A stretch of DNA of 64,000 nt from Pseudomonas sp. B21_DOA (GCA_030544685.1 CP086683.1:2294001-2358000); one strand, 5' to 3'; shown: positions 47,557-57,030, counted from the first letter of the stretch. A program made the numbers and translations. Notes: generated by a model from the letters alone, not told the origin.

Positions 47557-48585
47557 GGCGATGTCTCGGCAACGGTGGGTTCGGTGGCGATGTTGTCGTC
47601 TTCGTCATCGCCGTATTCGGTGGTGAAGCCTTGAGCATCGAGGCCCTGTTCGCGCAGATGGCGCACGAGCACGCCGATCGAGCCGTGGGTGACCATCACC
47701 CGTTCCGCGCCGGTCTGGTTGATCGCCCACAGCAGGCCGGGCCAATCGGCGTGATCGGAAAGGACGAAACCGCGATCGACGCCGCGCCGCCGCCGGGTTC
47801 CGCGCAGGCGCATCCAGCCGCTGGCAAAGGCATCGCTGAACTCGCCGAAACGACGCATCCAGGTACTGCCGCCTGCTGACGGCGGCGCAATGACCAGCGC
47901 CTGACGCATGATCGGGTCGCTTTTTTACGTCGCCCGCATAGATCGTCGGCGGCAGGTACACGCCGGCATCGCGGTAGACGCGGTTCAGCGGTTCGACCGC
48001 GCCATGGCTGAGGATCGGCCCGAGGGTTTCGTCGATGCCGTGGAGAATCCGCTGCGCCTTGCCGAAGGAATAGCAGAACAACACGCTGGCCTTACCGGCG
48101 GCGATATTGGCCGCCCACCACTGATTGATCTCGGCGAAGATCTGCGCCTGCGGCTGCCAGCGATAGATCGGCAGGCCGAAGGTCGATTCGGTGATGAAGG
48201 TGTGGCAGCGCACCGGTTCGAATGGGGTGCAGGTGCCATCCGGCTCGACCTTGTAATCGCCCGATGCGACCCAGACTTCGCCGCCGTATTCCAGGCGCAC
48301 CTGCGCCGAACCGAGGACATGCCCGGCGGGGTGAAAGCTCAGGGTCACGCCGTGGTGGGTCAGGCGCTGGCCGTAGTCGAGTGTTTGCAACTGGATGTCC
48401 TGACCCAGACGCGCGCGCAGAATCCCGGCGCTGGCGCTGCTCGACAGGTAGTGCTGATTACCGGTGCGCGCGTGATCGCCATGGGCATGGGTGATCACCG
48501 AACGCTCGACCGGCCGCCACGGATCGATATAGAAATCCCCGGCGGGGCAGTAGAGACCTTCAGGTCGGGCAATAACAAGATCCAT
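47553..48585 (-). CDS. Ligase-associated beta-CASP exonuclease (EXO), frameshifted
   Basis: About 344 aa when repaired. Metallo-beta-lactamase nuclease with the HAHGDH motif at residues 33-38 and FHPAGHVLGSAQ, GDYKVE later. The C-terminal half (MRQALVIAPPSAGGSTWM to FTTEYGDDEDDN) is in another frame; the break is at the T run 47921-47926 (plus strand) and needs a net length change of +1/-2 relative to this sequence. Component EXO of the four-gene repair set. Confidence 0.87.
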
Positions 48586-48658
48586 GTCGTGACCGGAATG
48601 GGGGCTTGTTAACTATGAGGCGGGCGTGAAGCTGGAAGTTCGATCGGCTTTAAAGCGC

Positions 48659-48869
48659 TACCCTCACCCCAGCCCTCTCCCAGAGGGAGAGGGGCCGACC
48701 GAGGTGTCCGGTGAGGTACATCGACCTGGGGGACCGAGTTGAATATGGATCCGGCACAGCCTTGAGCCTGATCCAATATTGGATTCACCGTCTCTCTTTC
48801 AGGTCGGCGCAAGACCCAAGCATCCCCCAATCAGTCCCCTCTCCTCCGGGAGAGGGCTAGGGTGAGGGG
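48659..48869. repeat. Inverted CCCTCACCC-type repeat pair
   Basis: Left arm CCCTCACCCCAGCCCTCTCC and right arm GAGAGGGCTAGGGTGAGGGG face each other at a distance of about 140 bases. The right arm also encodes the last codons and the stop of the acylase gene (48857). It is a REP-like class frequent in pseudomonads. Confidence 0.75.
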
Positions 48870-51332
48870 CTGTTGATCTTTGCTCTATTTCCCGGGGTGA
48901 GGGTCAAGCGCGCCTTGCCATACACCCGATCAAAGTTCTGCGGCTGCATCGGCAAGCCGATGTACTGACCTTTCAGCCACGCATCGATCCCGTTCAGGTA
49001 ATTCGGACTCAGTGGATTGCCCGACTGCCCCGTACCGTTCTGCGCCATCAGTGGCTCGCTCTGGCCGAAGTCGACGATAAAGCGCATCGACGGCGCGCGC
49101 GTAGTGACGAAGTCCTGGCCCCAGGCAAACGCCGAGCTGTTCAGCGTGGTGTGATCGCCACCGGCTGCCAGCGGCCCGCGCACAGTCTGACCGTTGCTGT
49201 TCTTCCACGCATAGCTGTGCAGTTTGCCCCACTGCCAGGCGCGATGATCGCCGCCCAACTGGCTGTCTCCCGCTGTAATCGCTGCAGCGAGGCTGCGGGC
49301 GAGAATCACGGATTTGTCTTCCTTCTGCGGCGTGCGCAGATCATCCCAGAACGGACTGTCCTCACGCCCCAAGAGATGATCGGCCTGCGCCGCGTAGGAC
49401 AGATCGCCATTGGCGACAAAGGCCTTCCACGCCGGGCTCGACTCAGGACCCAGTTCATCGAGGAAGATCTGCTTCATGCTTTCCTGCAGGAACAGTTCGT
49501 AGATCGCCGCATCCGCCGAGGTCGGGCTGAGCTTGCCGTCGAACGCCATCAAACGGGTGAAGGCTTCGCGCGCCTTGCTGCGTTCGGCTTCCGGCAGGGC
49601 GTCGATCGCCTGTTTCAGCGGTTGCTTCATGCCCGGCGCTTCGAAGACTTTTTCAGCTTGGCGGCGAAGGTGGTGGTCTGGTCGTACTGCATGGCGATCA
49701 CGCTGCGGCTGTCGTGCTTGCCGCTGCCAGCCATTTCCGCCAAGCGTTCGCCACGCTCCGGTGCCGCCCAGGATTTCGACAACTGCATGCCGTAGCCGTC
49801 GGGGATGACACGCTGGTTGGCGGTGCCGAGCCAGCCTTGTGCCGGGTCCTGATCGTAGGGTGCAGCATCGGGTCGGCATAACCGTCCCAGTCGTAGCGAC
49901 CGTCCCAGCCCGGCGAGGGCAGCAGGCCTTCGCCTTCGCGACGGTTGGGGAAGCGCCCGGTGACTTGCCAGCCGATATTGCTCGCATCGGCAAAGACCAG
50001 ATTGAGGGTGATGGCGCGGATTTCGCGGCTGGCGTCCGAGGCGCGCTCGACGTTCTGCGCGCGGGTCAGGTCGAAGAAGGCATCCAGGGTTTTGTCGTCA
50101 GTGAAGCTTGGCGTCTGCAAGGCGAGGCCGAAACCGCTGCCCTGCGCCGCTGCCTGGGCACTGTTGAGCAGCGCGCCGTGGCGGGTTTCGTAGACGGCTT
50201 CGCGAATCGGCCGCTGGCCTTTGATGAAGTAGGTTTCGTTGCGCACGCCCAGCGGCTGCCATTTGCCGTTGACCTCGTAGGTCAGGCTGCTGCCCTGACG
50301 GCGGATTTTCTCGAGGAACAGATCCTGGTTATCGCCGAGCACGCTGGTCATGCTCCACGCCACTTTGCCGTTGAAGCCGCCGAGCACCATCGGCAGACCG
50401 GCAACCGTGACGCCGGCGGCCTGATATTTCGGCGCACGTATCTGCACGAAACTCCACAGCGACGGCGCGGCCAGCGGTCCGTGCGCATCGCTGGCCAGCA
50501 GGCTCTTGCCGCTGCGGCTGCGTTGCGGGGCAATCGCCCAATTGTTCGCAGTTGGCGTGGCGAGCAGGTTCAGCGCCGACAGTTGCTGGCTGGCGCTGCT
50601 CAGTTCCGTCAGCCCCGGAATCTTCCCGTTGAGCTTGAGGCCTTGCAGTTTGTCGGCTTCAGCCACTGGCAGGTTTTCATCAGGCGCCGACGGGCTCAGC
50701 CAGGCGAGTTTGTCAGTGGTCACGGTTTGCGCGAGCACCAGCGACTGGATTTCCTCCGGCAGGTTGGCCGACTGGCTGAAATTCAGCAGGGCAAAAATCA
50801 ACGCCGAATCTTCCGGTTTCCAGTATTCGGGCTTGTAACCGCTGGCGGCGAGGTCACCCGGCAACTTGTCGGCGTAGCGGAACAGGTAGGCGTTGACGCC
50901 CCGTGCATACACCTCGAAGAAGCGCTTGAGCCGTGGCGACGAGGCCTTGTACAGCTCTCCGGCGCTCTTCTTCAGATTGACCGCGCGCATGTAACGGTCG
51001 GCATCGAGCATCGACGCGCCGGACATTTCCGCCAACCGGCCCTGAGCCAACAGGCGCAGGGTGACCATCTGATTGATGCGGTCGCTGGCGTGGACGTAAC
51101 CGAGACTGAACAGCGCGTCATGGAAGCTGTTGCTTTCGATCAGCGGCATGCCCATCGCATTGCGCCGCACCGAAACGTTCTGCGCCAGGCCCTTGAGCGG
51201 TTGCACGCCGGAGGTCGGTGGCAGGCTGTCCTGGGCGTTCCAGGTCTGGCAACCGGACAGGCCGAGAACACCGGCCACTGCTGCGGCAACGCCGAACCGG
51301 GGAAGAAAATGTTTAAGGGCTGGCGAGGCCAT
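48857..51332 (-). CDS. Penicillin acylase-family (Ntn hydrolase) lipoprotein, two frameshifts
   Basis: About 825 aa when repaired. Precursor of the penicillin/AHL acylase family with a lipoprotein signal (GVLGLSGC, Cys28). The N-terminal domain has [22 protein letters not shown]; the central cleavage region reads [10 protein letters not shown], in place of the usual SNNW. The C-terminal half is in other frames: breaks at T run 49649-49653 and G run 49858-49860. After repair it continues through [17 protein letters not shown] to the stop at 48857. If the missing Ser is real, catalysis is doubtful. Confidence 0.85.
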
Positions 51333-51533
51333 GGCGAAGCTCCTGCGGGGGTATAAGGCTGGGGGCGCAATAAAGCCGCTACGTTAGTGAGGGCGCGAGG
51401 GCCGCGCAAGCGGGGCGAGTGGTTATTTATGCAGTTGTCGGCTGATCGGTCAGAGGCGTGACAGTTGCTTGTGGGAAAGCGCTGATGTTGAACTACCGAA
51501 CAAGTCCCGTGCCCTGTCAGGAGAAAGATCGCT

Positions 51534-52091
51534 ATGGAGCTTCAGAGCAACGCTGCGCTGATCATCATCGACCAGCAGAAAGGCATTCTGCATCCGCGTC
51601 TGGGGCGGCGGAATAATCCTCAGGCCGAAGAGCGAATGCTTGAGTTATTGGCGCTGTGGCGCCTGCGCGGGCGCCCGGTGATCCACGTGCAGCACTTGTC
51701 GCGCTCACCTGATTCGGTGTTCTGGCCCGAGCAGGACGGAGTGGAGTTTCAAGAGCGATTTGTTCCTCGGGACGGGGAATGGCTGGTGCAGAAACAGGTG
51801 CCGGATGCGTTTTGTGTCAATGGGCTGGAGGCGCAGTTGCGTGAGGCTGGGATCGGGCAATTGATCATCGTTGGTGTGGCGACCAATAACTCGGTTGAGT
51901 CGACGGCGCGCACTGCGGGCAACCTGGGGTTCGACACATGGGTGGCAGAGGATGCGTGTTTTACCTTCGACAAGGCCGATTATTTCGGCACACCGCGTAC
52001 CGCTGAAGAGGTGCACGGGATGTCGCTGGGCAATCTGCATGGGGAGTATGCGACGGTGGTCAGTGCTGCCCTGATTCTGACAGCCAACTGA
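51534..52091 (+). CDS. Isochorismatase-family hydrolase with Ser at the Cys position
   Basis: A 185-aa protein. The first catalytic Asp is in ALIIIDQQKGI, the Lys in GEWLVQKQVPDAF, and the nucleophile loop reads VGVATNNSVESTARTAGNLG. At the usual Cys position a Ser is found. Members with Ser/Gly there exist, but chemistry may be different from cysteine hydrolases. Substrate unknown. Confidence 0.82.
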   Translation: MELQSNAALIIIDQQKGILHPRLGRRNNPQAEERMLELLALWRLRGRPVIHVQHLSRSPDSVFWPEQDGVEFQERFVPRDGEWLVQKQVPDAFCVNGLEAQLREAGIGQLIIVGVATNNSVESTARTAGNLGFDTWVAEDACFTFDKADYFGTPRTAEEVHGMSLGNLHGEYATVVSAALILTAN

Positions 52092-52095
52092 TAGA

Positions 52096-52189
52096 CCTGT
52101 GGGAGCTGGCTTGCCAGCGATTGCGGTGAATCAGGCGACATCAATGCAGGGATGTGCCGCCCTATCGCTGGCAAGCCAGCTCCCACAGG
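52096..52189. repeat. REP pair, GAGCTGGCTTGCCAGCGAT family
   Basis: Inverted REP pair after the isochorismatase-like gene, separated by about 45 bases. Confidence 0.85.
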
Positions 52190-52229
52190 GGCTGCGCAGG
52201 TTCACAAAAATGTGTTGAGTGCAGATCAA

Positions 52230-52254
52230 CTGTGGGAGCGAGCCTGCTCGCGAA
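52230..52254. repeat. Single REP of the GAGCctGCTCGCGA family
   Basis: A lone CTGTGGGAGCGAGCCTGCTC... unit with no good inverted partner within 100 bases; the nearby CCTTCGCC at about 52277 may be its remnant. Confidence 0.7.
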
Positions 52255-52292
52255 AGCGGTGTGTCAGGCGAAGAAGACCTTCGCCAGTGACA

Positions 52293-52496
52293 TCAAGCGC
52301 CGTGGCACTTCTTGAATTTTTTGCCGTTGCCGCATGGGCAAGGGTCGTTGCGGCCGACGTCTTTCAGGGCGTTGCGCACTGGTTCCTGGTGGGCGTGGCC
52401 GCAGTTCGGGCCGTGGACATGGCCATGGTCGTGATCGTGATAGTGGTCATGATCGTGGTTGCAGTCAGGGCCATGGACATGGGGTTGCTGGGTCAT
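52293..52496 (-). CDS. His-rich SEC-C motif protein
   Basis: A 67-aa protein. ATG 52496 is preferred to GTG 52505, as GGAG sits 8 bases upstream. The first half has alternating His and Asp ([16 protein letters not shown]), and the C-terminus is a SEC-C zinc motif ([17 protein letters not shown]). It may bind metals; role not known. It follows the LEA-like gene, whose stop overlaps its ribosome site. Confidence 0.85.
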   Translation of the reverse strand: MTQQPHVHGPDCNHDHDHYHDHDHGHVHGPNCGHAHQEPVRNALKDVGRNDPCPCGNGKKFKKCHGA

Positions 52497-52501
52497 CGAG
52501 G

Positions 52502-52986
52502 TCACTCCGGAGTTAGATCGGCGGGGATTATCACGCCATTGCGCTCAAGGTGCACGTAGTGGGCGATGAATAAACCGGTTTCCATTTCCCCTGCAATCGA
52601 TAGGGAATCTGCTGGTTCGGATTTTTCAGCAGTTTCACCACGTGTTTGACCTTCGGCCACAGGTTGGTGCGGATCGGCACTTTGAAGTAAGCGCTGCGCT
52701 TTGGCCCCACGGTAAACCAGTGTTCGTGCTCGCCCTCGGTGAGCAGCATGTCGGCCAGGTGAATCCGGTATTCGAGGCCGCGCACGGTCAGATCGCTGTC
52801 GTTGGGATTGTCGACGCGAAAGTGCAGGATGAATTTTTGCTCCAGCAGTTTGGCCCGCACCACCTCGACTTTCACCAGATGCACGGCGGGCTCGACGCTT
52901 TCATCGCTGAACCACGAGGCACAGCCGCCGAGGTTTAGGATCAGCATCAACAGCAGAAAATGTAATGTGCAGCGACGACCGAGCAT
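52502..52986 (-). CDS. LEA type 2-like lipoprotein, frameshifted near the 3' end
   Basis: About 161 aa when repaired. Lipoprotein signal with [12 protein letters not shown]; the mature part has the LEA2/WHy-like segment [31 protein letters not shown]-run break at 52588-52591 (plus strand); one added base gives [20 protein letters not shown] and a stop at 52502. WHy domains are linked to desiccation or osmotic response; here role is unknown. Followed by the SEC-C gene. Confidence 0.82.
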
Positions 52987-53029
52987 GAAATGGACTCCCT
53001 TTGTGCCCAGTCTAGACCTTAAAGATTTC

Positions 53030-53067
53030 AGCCTTCGGCTAATCCCGTGTAGGAGCGGCCGAAGGCT
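53030..53067. repeat. Inverted AGCCTTCGGC/GCCGAAGGCT repeat
   Basis: 10-bp perfect arms separated by 18 bases with GTGTAGGAGC; a minor REP-like class between two minus-strand genes. Confidence 0.65.
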
Positions 53068-53086
53068 GCGATTTTTGATCTTCAGC

Positions 53087-53563
53087 TCAAGCGCCGAAAT
53101 AACCCGCACAACACTTCTTGAACTTCTGCCCGCTGCCGCAAGGGCATCCGTCATTGCGTCCCAGCTTCATCTGCACCGTGGGATCGATGAAATACCAGCG
53201 CCCGGCGTTCTGCACGAATGAAGAGCGCTCGCGATGGCTGTGCTCGCCCTGGCTGTCGTGCCAGCGCGCGGTGAAGGTCACAAACGCGTGTTCCGGCTGG
53301 CCGCCGAACACTTCCGAGCTCTCGACCTCAAGGCCAAGCCAGGTGCTTTGGGCACTCCAGTCGCTGATCGATTGCCTGTTCAATCCCGCCTGCTGGGCGG
53401 GCAGGGTAGTCGCCACCAGATACTCGACCAGCCCCAGCACATAAGCGCTGTAGCGTGAGCGCATCAGGGCTTCGGCACACGGAGCCGGGTGACCGTCATG
53501 ATAAGGGCCGCAGCAGGCATCCAGCAGATTGCCGCTGCCGCACGGGCAAATGGCTGTACTCAT
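53087..53563 (-). CDS. YchJ family (UPF0225) SEC-C protein
   Basis: A 158-aa protein with SEC-C motifs at both ends: [19 protein letters not shown] at the start and [15 protein letters not shown] at the end. The middle is the YchJ domain ([20 protein letters not shown]...). ATG 53563 is favoured. Function unknown; may bind zinc. Confidence 0.9.
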   Translation of the reverse strand: MSTAICPCGSGNLLDACCGPYHDGHPAPCAEALMRSRYSAYVLGLVEYLVATTLPAQQAGLNRQSISDWSAQSTWLGLEVESSEVFGGQPEHAFVTFTARWHDSQGEHSHRERSSFVQNAGRWYFIDPTVQMKLGRNDGCPCGSGQKFKKCCAGYFGA

Positions 53564-53567
53564 TGCA

Positions 53568-54065
53568 TTACCACCAGTATTTCCCGAAGTTTTCCGGATT
53601 GGCCCAAAAGCGTGAATTGAGCCAGTCGGGGACTTGTTTGTAGTCAAGCAGATCGTAGGTGAACAGGGTCAGCACCTGCTCTTCGCGCTGGAAGCGCTCG
53701 CTGGCCTGCAGAGCCAGCGAATAGAAATCGGTTTCCTGCCAGCCACTGGCCGCCAGATCCGCCAGCACCGCGATGCGGCTGGCGTTGAGATTGCGGATGC
53801 CGCCCAACAGATTCAGGCCATCGCGCTTGGGCAAATGTTCCAGGCAATCGACTACCAGCGCCAGATCGAAGCGTTGCGCGGCCAGTTCGGCGGGCAGCGC
53901 GCCGGGTGCGGCATGGGCGACCAGGGTGTCGGGGTGCGCGTCCTTGAAAGCGCTCAACGCCGGAAACTCGCTGGCGCCGATCAACAGCAGTCGGGCCGGG
54001 GCGTAGCGATCCAGCAAAGCGGCCAACGCCTGTTGTGGCGTGCGCGAAGAAATGGCGACGTTCAT
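53568..54065 (-). CDS. DUF6231 family protein
   Basis: A 165-aa protein with a Rossmann-like N-terminal half ([37 protein letters not shown]) resembling a degenerate methyltransferase fold, then ending ...[14 protein letters not shown]. Part of a Pseudomonas-specific family next to ychJ. Function unknown. Confidence 0.8.
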   Translation of the reverse strand: MNVAISSRTPQQALAALLDRYAPARLLLIGASEFPALSAFKDAHPDTLVAHAAPGALPAELAAQRFDLALVVDCLEHLPKRDGLNLLGGIRNLNASRIAVLADLAASGWQETDFYSLALQASERFQREEQVLTLFTYDLLDYKQVPDWLNSRFWANPENFGKYWW

Positions 54066-54225
54066 CGAAGCTCCTCAGTCAGACCGCCAAGACTAGCCTG
54101 CCGGACTGCGTCGGCAAAGCGCCCGCTGGCGTCGGTTTTCGCCAAATGAGCCAAACCCCTGTGAACACGGTCGCAAACAGCGGTGGCCTATTGCTGGCGG
54201 AGATTAAAACTCCGGTCTTTACTCC

Positions 54226-54253
54226 CTGAATCGGTTTTAAGCCGATCCCTCAG
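54226..54253 (+). promoter_or_regulatory. Hairpin overlapping the start region of the first OmpA-like gene
   Basis: ATCGG/CCGAT stem (54230-54246) enclosed by CTGA/TCAG, the latter next to the SD sequence at 54252-54256. A weaker version of the stem found at the second gene. Confidence 0.35.
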
Positions 54254-54264
54254 GAGAAAACTAG

Positions 54265-54960
54265 ATGAGCATAGTTCGGACAGCATTACCCTTGGTTCTG
54301 CTAACCAGTGTGTTGACTGGTTGTGCAGGTTTGCAGAAAACCGACTGGCCGACCTGTGCGGCGGTCGGTGGTGTGGTCGGTGCCGGTCTCGGCGCGACTG
54401 AAAGCGCTTCGTGGGCCGGCTACGGTGCGCTGCTGGTCGGCGGCACGGCAGCGGCCTATTGCTGGGTGCACGGCGATGGCGATGAAGACGGCGATGGTGT
54501 GCCGGACAGTCGTGACAAGTGCCCAGGCACGCCAAAAGGCGTGCAGGTCGATGCTGACGGTTGCCCGCCGCCGACGCCTGCGCCAGTGGTCGAAGAAGCG
54601 GTAGTGGTCAAGGAAGAAACCATCGTCATTCGTGATGTGCATTTCGAGTTCGACAAAGCCACGCTGACCGGCCCTGACAAGCAAGTGCTGGACAAGGTCG
54701 CCGATCGCCTGAAACAGGAGTCCTCTACCGCGCAACTGACCGTGACCGGTCACACCGACAGTGTCGGCAGCGATGCCTACAACAAGAAACTGTCGGATCG
54801 GCGTGCGCACTCGGTGGTGGAATACCTGATCCAGCAGGGCGTGCCGCGTGCCAGCTTCGTTTCGGTGTCGGGCCTTGGTGAAAGCCAGCCTGTCGCTGAC
54901 AACAAGTCGGCCGATGGTCGTGCACAGAACCGTCGCACCGAAATCAAAATCGTCCGCTAG
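54265..54960 (+). CDS. OmpA-like lipoprotein with TSP3 motif (first of two)
   Basis: A 231-aa outer-membrane lipoprotein. Lipobox LTGC (signal to about residue 20), a Gly-rich hydrophobic part (GGVVGAGLGATESASWAGYG), a calcium-type TSP3 repeat (DGDEDGDGVPDSRDKCPGTP), then the OmpA peptidoglycan-binding domain (VHFEFDKATL, TGHTDSVGSDAYN, GRAQNRRTEI). Anchors the outer membrane to the wall. Paralogous to 55050-55772. Confidence 0.93.
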   Translation: MSIVRTALPLVLLTSVLTGCAGLQKTDWPTCAAVGGVVGAGLGATESASWAGYGALLVGGTAAAYCWVHGDGDEDGDGVPDSRDKCPGTPKGVQVDADGCPPPTPAPVVEEAVVVKEETIVIRDVHFEFDKATLTGPDKQVLDKVADRLKQESSTAQLTVTGHTDSVGSDAYNKKLSDRRAHSVVEYLIQQGVPRASFVSVSGLGESQPVADNKSADGRAQNRRTEIKIVR

Positions 54961-54965
54961 CCCCT

Positions 54966-54998
54966 CTCGCATCCGCGGCTTGTGCAGTCGCGGATGCG
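54966..54998 (+). terminator. Terminator of the first OmpA-like gene
   Basis: CGCATCCGCG/CGCGGATGCG stem; only a short, imperfect T-run follows, so efficiency may be limited. Confidence 0.6.
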
Positions 54999-55005
54999 GG
55001 TCTTA

Positions 55006-55040
55006 CTCCTGTGTAACCGGTATGGGCCGGTACACAGGAG
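55006..55040 (+). promoter_or_regulatory. Strong hairpin that contains the SD of the second OmpA-like gene
   Basis: Arms CTCCTGTGTA(A)CCGG (55006-55020) and CCGGTACACAGGAG (55027-55040) pair over 14 bp with one bulged A and a 6-base loop. The SD AGGAG of ATG 55050 is fully within the right arm. The structure could limit translation or act as a switch. Confidence 0.65.
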
Positions 55041-55049
55041 CGTTCACAA

Positions 55050-55772
55050 ATGCGTGTTTTCTCAAGGTCCGTCTTGCCGGTGCTGCTGCTTGGCAGCTTG
55101 CTCACCGGTTGTGCCACTCACAGCGATGGCACCGCCCCTCTCAATCAACGTACGTGGCCGATCTGCAGCCTGCTTGGCGGCCTGGTCGGCGGCGGTCTTG
55201 GCGCCATTGAAAGCGCCGGCTGGGCCGGTGGCGGCGCGGCATTGGGTATCGTCACCGGCGGGCTGATCTGTTACGCCCAGGATGGCGACGAGGACAGCGA
55301 CGGCGTTTTCGACCGCCGCGACCGCTGCCCGGACACACCGGAAAATACCGAAGTCGATCACCGTGGCTGCCCCTTGCCGCAATATCCGGTCGCAGTGAAA
55401 CCGGTCGAACCGGCGCCGCAAACTGAGGTGATCACCTTGAGCGATGCTGGCAATGTGCTGTTCGATTTCGACAAGTCTGATCTGACTCCAGCGGCAAAAG
55501 CCCAGCTCGATACCTTGATGGACAAGCTGCGCAATGCCGATGTGGTCAGCATCAAAGTCATCGGGCACACCGACAGCAAAGGCTCCGACGCCTATAACCA
55601 GGCATTGTCGGAACGCCGTGCGAGCAGTGTTGCGGCGTACCTGCTGAGCCAGGGCCTGGCGCCGAACAAACTCACCAGCGAAGGTCGGGGCGAGAGTGAA
55701 CCGGTGGCCGACAACGCCAGCGATGAAGGCCGCGCGGAAAATCGCCGGGTCGAGCTGCACATCAATCGGTAG
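55050..55772 (+). CDS. OmpA-like lipoprotein with TSP3 motif (second of two)
   Basis: A 240-aa paralog of the preceding gene with the same order: lipobox LTGC, Gly-rich hydrophobic part (LLGGLVGGGLGAIESAGWAGGG), TSP3 repeat (DGDEDSDGVFDRRDRCPDTP), OmpA domain (VLFDFDKSDLTP, GHTDSKGSDAYNQALSERRA, RAENRRVELH). Most likely from tandem duplication. Translation may be controlled by the hairpin at 55006. Confidence 0.93.
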   Translation: MRVFSRSVLPVLLLGSLLTGCATHSDGTAPLNQRTWPICSLLGGLVGGGLGAIESAGWAGGGAALGIVTGGLICYAQDGDEDSDGVFDRRDRCPDTPENTEVDHRGCPLPQYPVAVKPVEPAPQTEVITLSDAGNVLFDFDKSDLTPAAKAQLDTLMDKLRNADVVSIKVIGHTDSKGSDAYNQALSERRASSVAAYLLSQGLAPNKLTSEGRGESEPVADNASDEGRAENRRVELHINR

Positions 55773-55931
55773 GAAACCTCTGTGGTACGCAGGCTAGAGC
55801 TGCCGGGTCGAAATTGTCGGCCCGGCAGCCATTTCATCAGCGTTTGCACAAATTTCATTTTTCCTCTGGCTTATCCCCCGCAGAAGCCGGTACTGTGCGT
55901 GCAAAGAATAATTCGCAACACGGGGGAGCGT

Positions 55932-56213
55932 ATGAAGGTGTTCTGGGGGCTGGGGCGTTTGCTGACCCTGCTGTTCTACTGCGTGGTACTGGCCAATCAG
56001 TTGGTGCCGTTTGTTCATCCGCTGCATCTGCTGGTCAATCTGGCCGGCGCTCTGTTGTTGCTGATTCATTTACTCGAAGTGCTGCTGTGCAACCGCAGCC
56101 TCAAGGGCCGTCCGCACCCTTGGCGTGATCGTGGTCGCATCCTGTTGTTCGGCGTTTTCCACCTGCAAACCATCCCGGCCCCGGCCGCTCCGGAGGCTTC
56201 TTCCCATGCGTAA
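55932..56213 (+). CDS. DUF1145 membrane protein
   Basis: A 93-aa inner-membrane protein with two hydrophobic segments (LLTLLFYCVVLANQLVPF and LLVNLAGALLLLIHLLEVLL), then RGRILLFGVFHLQTI. ATG 55932 is taken; a GGGGGAG site precedes it. Overlaps the next gene by 8 bases. Function unknown. Confidence 0.82.
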   Translation: MKVFWGLGRLLTLLFYCVVLANQLVPFVHPLHLLVNLAGALLLLIHLLEVLLCNRSLKGRPHPWRDRGRILLFGVFHLQTIPAPAAPEASSHA

Positions 56214-56964
56214 ACTTTGCCTGCTCGCTGCATTCATCAGTCCACTGGCCTGCGCCCAGGTGGTCAATGTGCAAAGCAATTCACTGATGCGCTTGCCCAA
56301 CACCACCAGCACGCTGCAACTGGAGAAGCTGGAAGTCGCCGATTACGGCACCTTGCTGATCCCGTCCAACGTGACTGAGTTGAACATCGATGAACTACGC
56401 CTCGGCCACGAAGCGCGCATCGCCATCGTTCCGGCTGAACAAACGCTGGAAGTGAAGGTCAAGCGCGCTGAATTGAGCGAGGGCAGCCAGATCACCGCAC
56501 GCGGCGCCCCCGGCACTTATGAAAAAGCGGCCCGGGCCGGGCGCAATCTGAATCTGCAATTCCAGGCCCTGAGCGCGCCGCAACTGACGGTCGATGCCCG
56601 TGGCGGCAGGGGCGCGCCGGGTTTCGTCGGCCTCGACGGCGGCAACGGCGAAGATCCGGGCTGCACCTATGGCTCGGCCGGCCACGGTGCCGATGGCAGT
56701 GACGGCAGCGATGGCCAGCCAGGCGCGCCGGGTGCGCTGGTGCGCCTCGCCGTACCACGGGGTTTTCCGGTCGAGCTGATCAAAGTCAACGTGGCTGGCG
56801 GTGCCGGCGGCCCGGCGGGTGTCGGTGGGAAAGCAGGGAAGGGCGGCAAATCCAAGGGCTGCCTGGTCTACCGCGCTGACGGCGGCAAGAACGGCAAGGC
56901 CGGCGTGGATGGCCAGCCGGGGCCGGAGGGAGCGGCGGGTTCGGTTACCGTGCAACGCCTCTAA
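56206..56964 (+). CDS. Secreted collagen-like Gly-rich protein
   Basis: A 252-aa protein with a signal peptide (LLAAFISPLACAQ). The first half has a beta-like repetitive stretch (residues 30-100), the second half is rich in Gly-x-x triplets (GGRGAPGFVGLDGGNGEDPG, SDGSDGQPGAPGALV, GGKNGKAGVDGQPGPEG). It resembles collagen-like or Gly-rich surface proteins, family not certain. It is translated from an 8-base overlap with DUF1145. Confidence 0.7.
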   Translation: MRKLCLLAAFISPLACAQVVNVQSNSLMRLPNTTSTLQLEKLEVADYGTLLIPSNVTELNIDELRLGHEARIAIVPAEQTLEVKVKRAELSEGSQITARGAPGTYEKAARAGRNLNLQFQALSAPQLTVDARGGRGAPGFVGLDGGNGEDPGCTYGSAGHGADGSDGSDGQPGAPGALVRLAVPRGFPVELIKVNVAGGAGGPAGVGGKAGKGGKSKGCLVYRADGGKNGKAGVDGQPGPEGAAGSVTVQRL

Positions 56965-57030
56965 AACTGCGACCCACTCTCTGATCAATAAAATGCTTTG
57001 GTGAGTGAAGATCTTTGGTGAGTGAAATTA

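Noticed and set aside
48609..48830. A 73-residue minus-strand reading frame in the acylase-exonuclease gap
   Set aside because: It is largely made of the CCCTCACCC repeat arm (PLPLGEGWGEGS), a common false ORF in pseudomonads, with no SD.
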